NCBI GenBank assembly: GCA_020353155.1
Contig: CP070689.1
Location: forward strand, 1,353,289 to 1,409,148
DNA: 55,860 nucleotides
Direction of reading: 5' to 3'
From: Deltaproteobacteria bacterium
GTDB taxonomy: Bacteria > Desulfobacterota > Syntrophobacteria > BM002
In this document: positions 1 to 8,349 of the stretch, in pieces
Layout of the letters: each line of letters opens with the position of its first letter
How positions within the stretch are numbered: position 1 is the first letter of the stretch
Notes under the pieces: model-generated
What the model was told of the DNA's origin: nothing
The model's database searches: none
Seen by the model: only the letters and a program-made list of their open reading frames with translations
Position numbers and translations under genes: made by a program

Positions 1-233
1 TATTTGTCTTTGCAACTTTTGCTGCAGAAATGGAAGCTTTTGCCGCCCACTTTGGCTTTAACTCCCTGTGCCGGCAGAATGTAAGCACCGCATTGGGGGT
101 CTTGGACCAGATCTGCTGCACTTCGATCGCCGGAGATCTCTCCTCTGTCAGAAGCACCAAGACCTTTTAGCAAAACACTCAGCAGCTTGTAAACCACAAT
201 GACCAAAAGAACAAAGATAGCAAGGCGAACCAT
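1..233 (-). CDS. Small membrane protein with TRASH/YHS-like metal motif (partial)
   Basis: The reading frame opens at an ATG that overlaps the folK stop codon (TGATG) and runs off the left edge, so only about 77 residues are visible. Residues 1-22 form a hydrophobic membrane anchor. A linker follows, then a short module with one Cys (DPQCGAYIL) and a later FHFCSKSC motif. This pattern resembles the small PP0621-like/TRASH metal-binding proteins that often follow biosynthetic genes in Desulfobacterota. Metal binding is inferred from the cysteines. The stop-start overlap suggests translational coupling to folK. The C-terminus is missing. Confidence 0.7.
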   Translation of the reverse strand, partial: MVRLAIFVLLVIVVYKLLSVLLKGLGASDRGEISGDRSAADLVQDPQCGAYILPAQGVKAKVGGKSFHFCSKSCKDK

Positions 234-730
234 CAGAGTTTGAGCACCTCCACCCGTTGATTCCCGTCTTTCAGCTCATGCCGGAGATCAGCAACGCTTT
301 TCCCCAAGGAAGGATGGCGGAAATTGGGAGCAACCTCGTTAAGCGGCTCGAGCACGAAGCGCCGCTCATGAAGCAAGGGGTGAGGCACAGACAGCTCGGG
401 TGTATTGATTATCTGATCGTCAAAAAAAAGTAGGTCCAGATCAATTGATCGGGGACCCCATTTGAGAGTACGAATTCTACCGAAAGTGTCCTCGATTTCC
501 AGCATTTGGCGCAAGAGCCAATGGGCATCCTCAGCCGTCTCCAGCAGAACTACCCCATTGATGAAGGCTGGCTGTTCCACCAAGCCAACTGGTGAAGTTT
601 CATAGAAGGATGAGGTCTTGATCAGACTGCAAGGCGGAAGTGCTGCTAATGCTTGAATAGCATTCCTGCAGTTATTCAAACGATTACCCAGGTTGGAGCC
701 GAATCCAATGTAGGCTTCATGTCTTCTCAT
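233..730 (-). CDS. folK: 2-amino-4-hydroxy-6-hydroxymethyldihydropteridine pyrophosphokinase
   Basis: This cytosolic folate-pathway enzyme transfers pyrophosphate from ATP to 6-hydroxymethyl-dihydropterin. The 165-residue length is typical of HPPK. Family motifs are in order: GSNLGNR at about residues 11-17, FINGVV at 56-61, WGPRSIDLDL at 91-100 (carrying the Mg-binding Asp pair) and PHPLLHERRFVLEPL at 116-130. Its stop codon overlaps the start of the downstream small membrane protein. It lies downstream of dapB, separated by 127 bp filled with short tandem repeats, so it is probably the tail of the lysine-arginine block. Confidence 0.97.
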   Translation of the reverse strand: MRRHEAYIGFGSNLGNRLNNCRNAIQALAALPPCSLIKTSSFYETSPVGLVEQPAFINGVVLLETAEDAHWLLRQMLEIEDTFGRIRTLKWGPRSIDLDLLFFDDQIINTPELSVPHPLLHERRFVLEPLNEVAPNFRHPSLGKSVADLRHELKDGNQRVEVLKL

Positions 731-732
731 AG

Positions 733-862
733 AAATCGTTCAAGTCGTTGAAATCGTTTAACCCGTTGAAATCGTTGAAGTCGTCAAGCTGGCTCACAGC
801 TCACAGGAAGATTGTCGTCTGTCCTCTGACCTCTGCTACCTGCCAGCTGGCAGCTGTCTACT
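733..862. repeat. Short-period tandem repeats between folK and dapB
   Basis: Positions 733-786 hold six degenerate 9-bp units of the type GTCGTTGAA. Positions 821-862 hold six consecutive 7-bp units whose word drifts from GTCCTCT and GACCTCT to GCCAGCT and GGCAGCT without losing phase. The last unit overlaps the dapB stop codon at 858-860. No gene is visible here. Confidence 0.75.
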
Positions 863-1661
863 TCAGTCCCAGCACATTCTGCATGTCATAAAGCCCGGGG
901 GGTTGACTCACAATCCACATGGCGGCTTTTACAGCACCGCGAGCGAAATTATCCCGACTGTGGGCCCTGTGAGTCAATTCGAGCCGTTCGCCGACTCCTG
1001 CGAAGAGCACGGTGTGCTCTCCGACAATATCACCTCCCCGAATCGTCTGAATTCCAATCTCCTCTGGTCGCCGTGCGCCTATCATGCCATGTCTTTCATA
1101 AACCCCTACTTGCTCAAGGTTACGTCCCAGCGCAGCGGCAAGATTCTGGGCTAGCTTTACTGCCGTACCACTTGGGGCATCCTTTTTGTGATGGTGATGG
1201 GCCTCAATAATCTCCACATCGAATCCGTCACCTAAGGCCCTAGCCATATCCTCCACAACTTTGAACATCAAATTGACACCCATACTCATATTGGGTGCTT
1301 GAACACAGGGTGTCTCCTTGGCCAACTTGCCAATGATCTCAATTTCATCACCAGTAAATCCGGTGGTCCCTATTACCACAGGTTTTCTGGCAGACGCTGC
1401 CTGCCGAAGATGGGCTACCGAAGCCTCATGGTGAGTAAAATCTATTACCACATCCCCTGCGTCCAGTACTTTCTGCAAGTCTGGAGCAATTTTCAAACCC
1501 TTAGTTCCCAGGCCGACCACCTCGCCAACATCAGAACCCACAGAGGGATGATCAGCTCGTTCAAAAGCAGCAGCAAGTGAAATGCCCTCCGTGGTTTCAA
1601 TAGTATGGATAATTCGGCCGCCCATTTTTCCCGCTGCCCCCGCTACTATTGCTCTAATCAT
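858..1661 (-). CDS. dapB: 4-hydroxy-tetrahydrodipicolinate reductase
   Basis: This enzyme reduces hydroxy-tetrahydrodipicolinate with NAD(P)H in the DAP/lysine pathway. The 267 residues match the family length. The Rossmann GAAGKMG motif lies at residues 8-14, IDFTHHE at 73-79 and GTTGF at 98-102. The signature EAHHHHKKDAPSGTA at about 153-167 includes the catalytic His and Lys. It is encoded just downstream of dapA, which makes its substrate, and it is transcribed leftward. Its stop codon lies inside a heptamer repeat tract. Confidence 0.98.
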   Translation of the reverse strand: MIRAIVAGAAGKMGGRIIHTIETTEGISLAAAFERADHPSVGSDVGEVVGLGTKGLKIAPDLQKVLDAGDVVIDFTHHEASVAHLRQAASARKPVVIGTTGFTGDEIEIIGKLAKETPCVQAPNMSMGVNLMFKVVEDMARALGDGFDVEIIEAHHHHKKDAPSGTAVKLAQNLAAALGRNLEQVGVYERHGMIGARRPEEIGIQTIRGGDIVGEHTVLFAGVGERLELTHRAHSRDNFARGAVKAAMWIVSQPPGLYDMQNVLGLK

Positions 1662-1721
1662 GGCTATACCCCCATTCGCTGAGCTTTAATAGAGCTCTGC
1701 ACGGTATCCGGTGAGCCAAAA

Positions 1722-1816
1722 TAAACGGCGAGACAGACGATACTCCAGACATTCCTTACACTATAAAAACTCAGGTGTGTCAGACTGCTCGTCTCGCTCG
1801 GACTCCCGTCTCGTTT
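1722..1816. repeat. GAGACG/CGTCTC-word intergenic tract
   Basis: The dapB-dapA spacer contains repeated GCGAGACAG- and CGTCTCG-type words at both ends of a 95-bp stretch, so the halves can pair. The same words recur at 7020-7055 and 38653-38683. No open reading frame is supported. Confidence 0.5.
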
Positions 1817-1837
1817 TTAAATGCCCTTTAGGCACAT

Positions 1838-2713
1838 TTAAAGTGCCCCGTAATCTTTTAGAGCATTGCGTAATTTCGCCAGACTATCGTCGGACATCGG
1901 GGCCAGAGGCAGTCGCACCTCAGCAGAGGAAATCTTACCCATCATGGCAAGGGCCGCTTTCACCGGTGCCGGGTTGGTCTCAATGAACATAGAGTGGCAG
2001 AGAGGAAGTAGACGATAGTAGAGGGCACGACCTTTGTCGAAATCTCCAGCCAAGAGAAGGTTGCACAATTCAGACATGTCTCGCGGCACAATATTCGCCA
2101 CCACGCAAATAACCCCTTTGCCGCCCACGGCCATCAGGGGATAGGTGAGAAAGTCCTCGCCGGAAAGAACCGTGAACTCAGGTCCACAAAGACGAATAAT
2201 CTCGGTGATTTGTTTCATTGAGCCGCTGGCTTCTTTGACCCCGATGATATTTTTGAACTCTGCGAGTCGTGCAAAAGTAGTGGGCTCAATGTTGCTGGCC
2301 GTACGTCCTGGAATGTTATAAATGATAATGGGAATATCTACCTCTTCGGCTACTTTCTTGTAGTGCTGATAAATGCCCTCCTGGGTAGGCTTGTTGTAGT
2401 AAGGGCTGATCATTAAAACCCCGTTAGCCCCAGCTTTTTTGGCATGCGCCGTCAATCTTATGGCCTCCGCCGTATTGTTGGAGCCGGTCCCGGCGACTAC
2501 GGGAACTCGTCCCTTTACCTGGTCCACCGTTATTTCCACCACCTTTTCATGTTCCTCGTGTGAAAGGGTGGCCGACTCTCCGGTGGTACCGCAGGGAACA
2601 ATACCATGGACTCCATTTTCGATCTGAAAATCGATCAACTGTCTTATACCTTCTTCGTCCACCGCACCGTTTTTAAAAGGGGTGACAATGGCAGGCAATA
2701 CTCCGGAAAACAT
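1838..2713 (-). CDS. dapA: 4-hydroxy-tetrahydrodipicolinate synthase
   Basis: This enzyme condenses pyruvate with aspartate semialdehyde, the first committed step of DAP/lysine synthesis. It is a 291-residue TIM barrel. The GTTGES motif at residues 42-47 contains the catalytic Thr44. Tyr132 lies in IYNIPGRT, and the Schiff-base lysine is Lys160 in GVKEASG. It is preceded on its own strand by a good Shine-Dalgarno (GGAGGTCACC just upstream of the ATG). dapB follows downstream and dapF-lysA lie upstream, so the branch is clustered but with gaps of about 180-210 bp. Confidence 0.98.
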   Translation of the reverse strand: MFSGVLPAIVTPFKNGAVDEEGIRQLIDFQIENGVHGIVPCGTTGESATLSHEEHEKVVEITVDQVKGRVPVVAGTGSNNTAEAIRLTAHAKKAGANGVLMISPYYNKPTQEGIYQHYKKVAEEVDIPIIIYNIPGRTASNIEPTTFARLAEFKNIIGVKEASGSMKQITEIIRLCGPEFTVLSGEDFLTYPLMAVGGKGVICVVANIVPRDMSELCNLLLAGDFDKGRALYYRLLPLCHSMFIETNPAPVKAALAMMGKISSAEVRLPLAPMSDDSLAKLRNALKDYGAL

Positions 2714-2767
2714 GGTGACCTCCTTCCCTCTTCTATCCCTTGAGAGTTGTCCCTTGTTTTTGTAAAT

Positions 2768-2823
2768 ACTGGATGCTGGAAACTAGATAGTGGATCCTTG
2801 ATGCTCGATACTAGATGCTGGAT
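2768..2823. repeat. Heptamer tandem repeat, eight units
   Basis: Exactly 56 bp parse as eight consecutive 7-bp units with consensus NCTNGAT; examples are ACTGGAT, ACTAGAT and GCTCGAT. The tract lies in the 211-bp spacer between dapF and dapA. The rest of the spacer is AT-rich and featureless. Confidence 0.85.
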
Positions 2824-2924
2824 TGTAATAGCTAACTGAAAGAATGTACTGATTTATGAAGAATTGTCAATTAGAACTAGTATATACTACAACCTATGGA
2901 AACAACCACAGCGAGTAACCGGCT

Positions 2925-3770
2925 TCACAATGGAATATGGACAGCTTCTTCCCAGAGCCTTCCCTGATAGATCACTGTGGTCTCACCCTCCATGTAAACT
3001 TCCTGCGGCAGTTCCTTTTTAGGATCGAAGTAGATAACAAGAGTCTCTCCGCTTTTTGTGCGGACAGCTACGGGAGGCTTCACCATCCCCTTTGCCGCGC
3101 CAACCAGGGCAACGGCTGTAGCGCCCGTACCACAAGCAAGGGTCTCGTCCTCCACGCCCCGTTCATAGGTACGGAGGGCAAGAGCCTGCTCGTTGAGCAC
3201 GGCTACGAAATTTACGTTTGTTCCGGCAGGCGCAAATTGGGAGTGAAACCGGACCTTGCGACCCTGTTTTACAACTTCCTGTTGCTCGAGAACTTCCGGG
3301 CCGTCAAGGATGAAAACCGTGTGTGGCACTCCAGTATTGACAAAATGGGTATTGAACCTTTGCCCGTTGAGTTCCAGCTCCATGTCGAGCTTCAGATCGC
3401 GAGGTTCGGTCATCTGCAGCTTCACCCGACTTCCTGAGACCTCTGCTCGGATGATCCCGGCAAGGGTCCGGAAGGAGAGACTTGAGCCACAAATACCCAA
3501 CATGTTGGCAAGCCTGGCCACGCACCTTCCCCCATTGCCGCACATCTCTGCCCTACTCCCGTCAGCATTGAAAAAATTCCAACTGAAGTCTACTTCATCG
3601 TCATTCTCAATGAGGATGAGTCCGTCGGCACCCACAGAGATCTTTCGTCTACAAAGGTCACGGGCCAATTCGGGTGCTACTTCTGGCTCTATTATGGTGG
3701 CGCGATTATCAATGAGAATGAAGTCGTTGCCACTGCCGCTCATCTTGTAAAAATCAATTACTTTTTCCAT
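2925..3770 (-). CDS. dapF: Diaminopimelate epimerase
   Basis: This enzyme interconverts LL- and meso-diaminopimelate, supplying both peptidoglycan and LysA. I chose the ATG at 3770, which gives 281 residues beginning MEKVIDFYKMSGSGNDF. A frame extension to a TTG at 3782 adds only four residues. The two catalytic cysteines are visible: Cys77 in AEMCGNGGRC and Cys213 in ETLACGTGATAV. The start lies 8 bp after the lysA stop, so the two are almost certainly co-translated. Confidence 0.97.
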   Translation of the reverse strand: MEKVIDFYKMSGSGNDFILIDNRATIIEPEVAPELARDLCRRKISVGADGLILIENDDEVDFSWNFFNADGSRAEMCGNGGRCVARLANMLGICGSSLSFRTLAGIIRAEVSGSRVKLQMTEPRDLKLDMELELNGQRFNTHFVNTGVPHTVFILDGPEVLEQQEVVKQGRKVRFHSQFAPAGTNVNFVAVLNEQALALRTYERGVEDETLACGTGATAVALVGAAKGMVKPPVAVRTKSGETLVIYFDPKKELPQEVYMEGETTVIYQGRLWEEAVHIPL

Positions 3771-3778
3771 TGGACTGA

Positions 3779-5035
3779 TCAACGGATAAAATCGGGAACC
3801 CGCTCTCCCTTTAACAAGTCGTCGTAGGTTTCTCTCGCCCGTATTATCTCGAACTTGTCATCCCGGACCAGAATCTCTGGCGGTCTGGGCCTAGAGTTGT
3901 AGTTGGAAGACATGGCGAAACCATAAGCTCCCGCGCTCATCACAGCCAGCAGTTCCCCGGGTTCAACCTGGGGGAGGCTGCGATCGCGAGCGATAAAATC
4001 TCCGGTTTCGCATATAGGTCCCACCACATCTGCTGTCAGCTGTGGTCGTCTGTGGTCAACCACTGGTTGGATGTGGTGATAGGAGCCGTATAGGCTGGGG
4101 CGAACCAGGTCATTCATGCCGGCATCAACAACGAGAAAATTTTTGACCGGCCCTTTTTTTGTGTATAAAACCCGCGTGATTAGAGTACCAGCGTTTCCAA
4201 CAATAACGCGGCCTGGTTCAAAAATCAAGGTGCAATCAATGCCCTCGACCTCTGCCAGAAGCGCCCTGGCGTACTCCCTTGGGTGGGGCGGAGCTTCCTC
4301 AGAATAGGTAATGCCCAGCCCACCGCCAAGGTCCAGATATCTAATGGTTATGTCTTGTTCTCTCAGCCGATCGATTAGTAGCCTCAATCGCTTTATGGTG
4401 TCCAGAAAAGGAGAAACCTCTGTAAGTTGTGAGCCGATGTGGCAGCCGACCCCCACTACCTCTAAATTGGACATTTCTTTGGCCTGGATATACATGGATT
4501 CTGAGATATCAAGGTTAATGCCGAACTTGTTTTCCATCAAACCAGTAGAAATATAAGGGTGGGTTTTTGGATCCACATCCGGATTCACCCGAATGGCAAT
4601 AGGGGCACGGCGACCCAAGCGGGCAGCGCAATTGTTCAAAACCAACATCTCCTGGGGCGATTCCAGGTTAAACATCAAAATGCCTGCCTCGAGCCCGTAA
4701 ACCAGTTCATCTTCGGTCTTCCCTACACCGGAAAAGACAATCTTTTCAGCCGGTACACCTGCTTTCAAAGCCCGGTAGAGCTCACCTCCAGAGACGATGT
4801 CCATGCCCGCCCCCATGGAGGCAAAGAGATTGAGTATAGCTATATTCGAACAAGATTTGACCGAGAAGCAGGTAAGATGATCAACTTCGGCGAAGGAGCT
4901 GTCAAAGGCGCGAAAGTGGCGACTTAGGGTGGCGTGGCTGTAACAATAGAAAGGTGTGCCTACCTCTCGGGCGATAGTTTCGATGGGAACTTGTTCGCAA
5001 TAAAGCCTACCTTCTCGATATTCGAAATGATGCAT
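3779..5035 (-). CDS. lysA: Diaminopimelate decarboxylase
   Basis: This PLP enzyme of the fold III alanine-racemase class converts meso-DAP to lysine. It is 418 residues long. The PLP lysine is Lys60 in CFSVKSCSN. Further family motifs are SGVGKT, HIGSQ, a Gly-rich DLGGGLG, EPGR and GPICETGDF, with a conserved YNSRPRPPEILV near the C-terminus. It is immediately upstream of dapF. A small lipoprotein and argH lie further upstream. Confidence 0.97.
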   Translation of the reverse strand: MHHFEYREGRLYCEQVPIETIAREVGTPFYCYSHATLSRHFRAFDSSFAEVDHLTCFSVKSCSNIAILNLFASMGAGMDIVSGGELYRALKAGVPAEKIVFSGVGKTEDELVYGLEAGILMFNLESPQEMLVLNNCAARLGRRAPIAIRVNPDVDPKTHPYISTGLMENKFGINLDISESMYIQAKEMSNLEVVGVGCHIGSQLTEVSPFLDTIKRLRLLIDRLREQDITIRYLDLGGGLGITYSEEAPPHPREYARALLAEVEGIDCTLIFEPGRVIVGNAGTLITRVLYTKKGPVKNFLVVDAGMNDLVRPSLYGSYHHIQPVVDHRRPQLTADVVGPICETGDFIARDRSLPQVEPGELLAVMSAGAYGFAMSSNYNSRPRPPEILVRDDKFEIIRARETYDDLLKGERVPDFIR

Positions 5036-5162
5036 TTATGGTCCTTCAAATAATTCGCAGGGCAAAGAGTTGGTGATCTCAAGTTGTCAATAAGCCGCTG
5101 ACCGCAGAGGTCATGGCCTAAAAGGATTAGGCACAAAAATGTCACACCCTCTGCGCTATGCG

Positions 5163-5600
5163 TTACTCAACAATAACCTTGGACTCATTGGAGTCGGGGC
5201 CGGGACGATCTCGTTTATCGAAGGGGGTTACCTTGTAATAGAAAATACCCTTACCCTCGACATCTGGATCTACTAATTGAAATTGGGTCTCACCCGCTTT
5301 TACTCTTACAGTGGTGATTACCTCAAAGTCCCTGGGACAGCCCGGACAGTCGTTTTTTTTAGGCTGGGCCTTGCTGCGATAAACATTAAATCCAGCAGCG
5401 TCTTCGTCACTTGAGTCCATGGTCCAGGTCAGGCTAACCCCTGCATCAACAACAGCTGTCTGAAGGTTCTTTACCTTTGGCAGCGTCTTTTTGAGCGGCG
5501 GTTTGGGTGGCCCCTTTTTCCCGCAGCCACCCAATAGTAGTACAAAGCAGCTCAAGAGGATGAAAACTGATGAATTTGGCCACAGCCTCATTCTGGTCAT
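5163..5600 (-). CDS. LptM-like lipoprotein with fibronectin III-like domain
   Basis: This is a 145-residue lipoprotein. A signal peptide ends in lipobox LLGGC with Cys26, and the mature start CGKKGPPKPP resembles the CGQKGPL motif of LptM/YifL. The remainder looks like one fibronectin III-type beta domain (VSLTWTMDSSDEDAAGFNVYRS, then FYYKVTPFD). An unusual CPGC pair is at residues 85-88. It overlaps the argH stop by 4 bp (ATGA), so it is translated from the arginine mRNA, a context also seen for LptM-like genes near lysA/dapF in other bacteria. Function is unknown. LptM itself assists LptD maturation, but extending that to this protein is inference. Confidence 0.75.
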   Translation of the reverse strand: MTRMRLWPNSSVFILLSCFVLLLGGCGKKGPPKPPLKKTLPKVKNLQTAVVDAGVSLTWTMDSSDEDAAGFNVYRSKAQPKKNDCPGCPRDFEVITTVRVKAGETQFQLVDPDVEGKGIFYYKVTPFDKRDRPGPDSNESKVIVE

Positions 5601-6976
5601 GAACTCAGCTCTTCCTCTGCGCGGGTGATTGCTTCCCGAACCAGCTGCAGCGAGGTACCTCCGACGGATTTCCGGCTGTCCACAGAATGTTTCAAGTCCA
5701 ATATTTCATGGATGTCTTCGGAGATCACTGAAGCAAATCCTTTGAACTCCTGTATGGTCATTTGCTCCAGTTCCTTGCCCTCCTCCAGACAGTATCGCAC
5801 CATTTTTCCCACTGCCCTGTGTGCCTGGCGAAACCCCATTCCTTTGTTGACAAGGTACTCGGCCACGTCGGTGGCCAAGGTGAACCCCGACGATGCCATT
5901 TTTTCCATGCGCTCTTTATTTACCCTGACGTTTTCCCAAAGCCGCGCCAGAATTCTCAAACTCTGGCGCACAGTATCTACAGTATCAAACAGTGGTTCCT
6001 TGTCTTCCTGGAGATCCCTATTGTAAGCCAGGGGCAATCCTTTCATCACCGTAAGCAAGCTCATCAGGTGACCGTAAACCCTGCCGCTTTTTCCCCTAAT
6101 CAACTCAGGAACATCTGGATTTTTTTTCTGAGGCATGATGCTAGAGCCCGTGCAGAAACCCTCTGATAGTTCGATATAGTCGAACTCGGTGGAACTCCAT
6201 AGAATAAGCTCTTCACACATTCGGCTCAAATGCATCATGATTAGGGCAGCACCCGAGGTAAATTCGATTATGAAATCTCTATCGCTCACGGCATCGATGC
6301 TGTTGCGGCTTACTGCCGAAAAACCGAGTAACTCAGCGGTTACCTCACTGTCGATGGGAAGAGAGGTCCCAGCCAGTGCCGCACTGCCAAGAGGAGAGAC
6401 ATCGACCCTGTCAAAAGAAGCAGTAAGCCTCTGCCGATCTCGTCTCAGCATTTCATAGTAGGCCATGAGGTGATGGGAAAAAAGCACAGGTTGCGCGTGC
6501 TGCAGATGGGTAAAGCCGGGCATGACTACACCTAAGTTGGCCTTGGCCTGTTCAACCAGACTGTTTTGCAAGTCCTTAATGTCCTCGTCGACACCCTGAA
6601 TTTCGTCTCTGAGAAAAAGGCGGATATCCAGTGCTACCTGATCGTTCCGACTTCGGCCTGTGTGGAGTTTGCCTCCCACTTCACCTACTTTCTCGATGAG
6701 AAGCTGCTCAATGGCCATGTGGACATCTTCCTGGGCATCGTCGAAAACAAAAGTACCGCGCTCGATCTCCCGCAGGATTTCCCCCAGACCTTGAATGAGG
6801 GTATCTTCCTCTTCGCGGCTCAGCAGTCCCTGCTGGGCCAGCATTTTGCAGTGAGCTATACTACCTTCGATATCGTAACGGTATAGCCGCTGGTCGAATC
6901 TAACGGAGGCGGTAAAACTTTCTACCAGCTTACTGGTTGCTTCTCGAAACCGACCTTGCCATAGCTTTCCGGCCAT
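5597..6976 (-). CDS. argH: Argininosuccinate lyase
   Basis: This is the last step of arginine synthesis, cleaving argininosuccinate into arginine and fumarate. The 459-residue protein belongs to the fumarase/aspartase superfamily. It has HTGRSRND at residues 105-112 and the signature GSSIMPQKKNPD at 277-288, whose flexible loop carries the catalytic Ser. It follows argG by about 90 bp of repeat-bearing spacer and overlaps the downstream lipoprotein gene by 4 bp. Confidence 0.98.
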   Translation of the reverse strand: MAGKLWQGRFREATSKLVESFTASVRFDQRLYRYDIEGSIAHCKMLAQQGLLSREEEDTLIQGLGEILREIERGTFVFDDAQEDVHMAIEQLLIEKVGEVGGKLHTGRSRNDQVALDIRLFLRDEIQGVDEDIKDLQNSLVEQAKANLGVVMPGFTHLQHAQPVLFSHHLMAYYEMLRRDRQRLTASFDRVDVSPLGSAALAGTSLPIDSEVTAELLGFSAVSRNSIDAVSDRDFIIEFTSGAALIMMHLSRMCEELILWSSTEFDYIELSEGFCTGSSIMPQKKNPDVPELIRGKSGRVYGHLMSLLTVMKGLPLAYNRDLQEDKEPLFDTVDTVRQSLRILARLWENVRVNKERMEKMASSGFTLATDVAEYLVNKGMGFRQAHRAVGKMVRYCLEEGKELEQMTIQEFKGFASVISEDIHEILDLKHSVDSRKSVGGTSLQLVREAITRAEEELSS

Positions 6977-7019
6977 ATCTATATCCTATTTATTTAATTG
7001 CGAGCTACACAAACGATTT

Positions 7020-7089
7020 GCGAGACGGGCGAGACGAACGATCTCCCGTCTCGCTGCGCAAGGCGCTATCTGCCTTGCGCTTTGCGCTG
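7020..7089. repeat. 9-bp then 7-bp tandem words at the argG 3' end
   Basis: Positions 7020-7055 hold 9-bp words of the GCGAGACGG/CGTCTCGCT type in inverted arrangement. Positions 7055-7089 hold five 7-bp words (TGCGCAA, TGCGCTT, TGCGCTG and relatives). The heptad tract covers the argG stop at 7066-7068 and its last codons. Confidence 0.8.
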
Positions 7090-8280
7090 CAGAGCCTGTA
7101 AGCGCAAGCGCAGCCCCAGGAGTCTTATAAAACCGTCTGCATCGCTTTGATCGTAGACTGTATCTTCCTCGAAAGTCGCATACTCAGTCTGATAAAGAGA
7201 TCGGGAAGATTTTCTCCCCACCACCTGACAGGAGCCCTTGTAGAGCTTGAGTCGTGCCCTACCCCAGACATTTTCCTGGGCAGAATCCATAGTCTCCTGA
7301 AGTAATTGCATCTCTGGCGAAAACCAGAAGCCGTTGTAGATTAGACTCGAATATCTTGGAACGAGGCTGTCTCTGAGGTGCAACACCTCGCGATCCATGG
7401 TGATCGATTCAACTGCCTCATGGGCCATCCGAAGAATTGTACCCCCTGGCGTCTCATAAACTCCCCGCGACTTGATCCCCACAAACCTATTTTCCACAAG
7501 ATCCACCCTGCCAATGCCGTTGGCCCCTCCAAGTTCATTTAAGGTAGCAAGGAGATCCGCGCAGGCAAGAGCCTTGCCGTCCACGGCCACAGGATTGCCC
7601 CGCTCGAAATCAATCTCCACATATCGCGGTTTGTCTGGAGCATCTTCCGGTGCGACTGTCATCTGGAACATCTTTGGATCCGGCTCACGCCAGGGATCTT
7701 CGAGCACACCTCCTTCATATGAAAGGTGCAGGAGGTTACCGTCCATGCTGTAAGGTTTCTCAGGCGTCACAGGTACCTGGATACCATGTGCTTGCGCGAA
7801 CTCCAGTAAATCCTGGCGAGATTTGAGTTGCCATTGTCGCCAAGGCGCGATGATCTTGAGATCTGGATTAAGGGCGGTGTAACTAAGCTCGAATCTTACC
7901 TGGTCATTACCCTTACCAGTTGCTCCATGACTTACAGCATCAGCCCCTTCAGCATCAGCCACCGCCACCTGTCTTTTGGCGATAAGGGGACGAGCAAGGG
8001 AGGTGCCCAGGAGATAATGTCCCTCATAAATTGCATTGGCTCTAAAGGCCGGAAAGACGTAGTCCCGAACGAATTCCTCACGGAGATCCTCGATAACAAC
8101 TTTACTGGCTCCCGTGGCCAAGGCCTTTTGCCTAACAGTTTCGAGATCGTCGCCCTGGCCTAAATCGGCAGCAAAGGCTATGACTTCACATTTGTACTCT
8201 TCTAGTAGCCACTTGAGAATTATAGAGGTATCCAGACCTCCCGAGTAGGCCAGAACTACCTTTCTTACTTTTTCAGACAA
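7066..8280 (-). CDS. argG: Argininosuccinate synthase (TTG start)
   Basis: This enzyme joins citrulline and aspartate with ATP to form argininosuccinate. The P-loop-like [12 protein letters not shown] at residues 8-19 is the N-type ATP pyrophosphatase motif. I place the start at the TTG at 8280: GGAGG lies 8 bp upstream on the coding strand, and the product (404 residues) has the usual family length. A frame extension to another TTG at 8313 adds 11 residues that no family member needs. The C-terminal residues LQRKAQGR are encoded by a heptamer repeat tract. Confidence 0.97.
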   Translation of the reverse strand: MSEKVRKVVLAYSGGLDTSIILKWLLEEYKCEVIAFAADLGQGDDLETVRQKALATGASKVVIEDLREEFVRDYVFPAFRANAIYEGHYLLGTSLARPLIAKRQVAVADAEGADAVSHGATGKGNDQVRFELSYTALNPDLKIIAPWRQWQLKSRQDLLEFAQAHGIQVPVTPEKPYSMDGNLLHLSYEGGVLEDPWREPDPKMFQMTVAPEDAPDKPRYVEIDFERGNPVAVDGKALACADLLATLNELGGANGIGRVDLVENRFVGIKSRGVYETPGGTILRMAHEAVESITMDREVLHLRDSLVPRYSSLIYNGFWFSPEMQLLQETMDSAQENVWGRARLKLYKGSCQVVGRKSSRSLYQTEYATFEEDTVYDQSDADGFIRLLGLRLRLQALQRKAQGR

Positions 8281-8349
8281 TTTTATTTCCTCCAGCAGGT
8301 AATTATCGTTCAAGCAGTTGATTTTGCAAATGGTGAAAGAGTCTAAATA

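Noticed and set aside
2937..3750. Two long plus-strand frames opposite dapF
   Set aside because: They are shadows of a clear dapF gene with both catalytic cysteines; no ribosome binding site or family motif.
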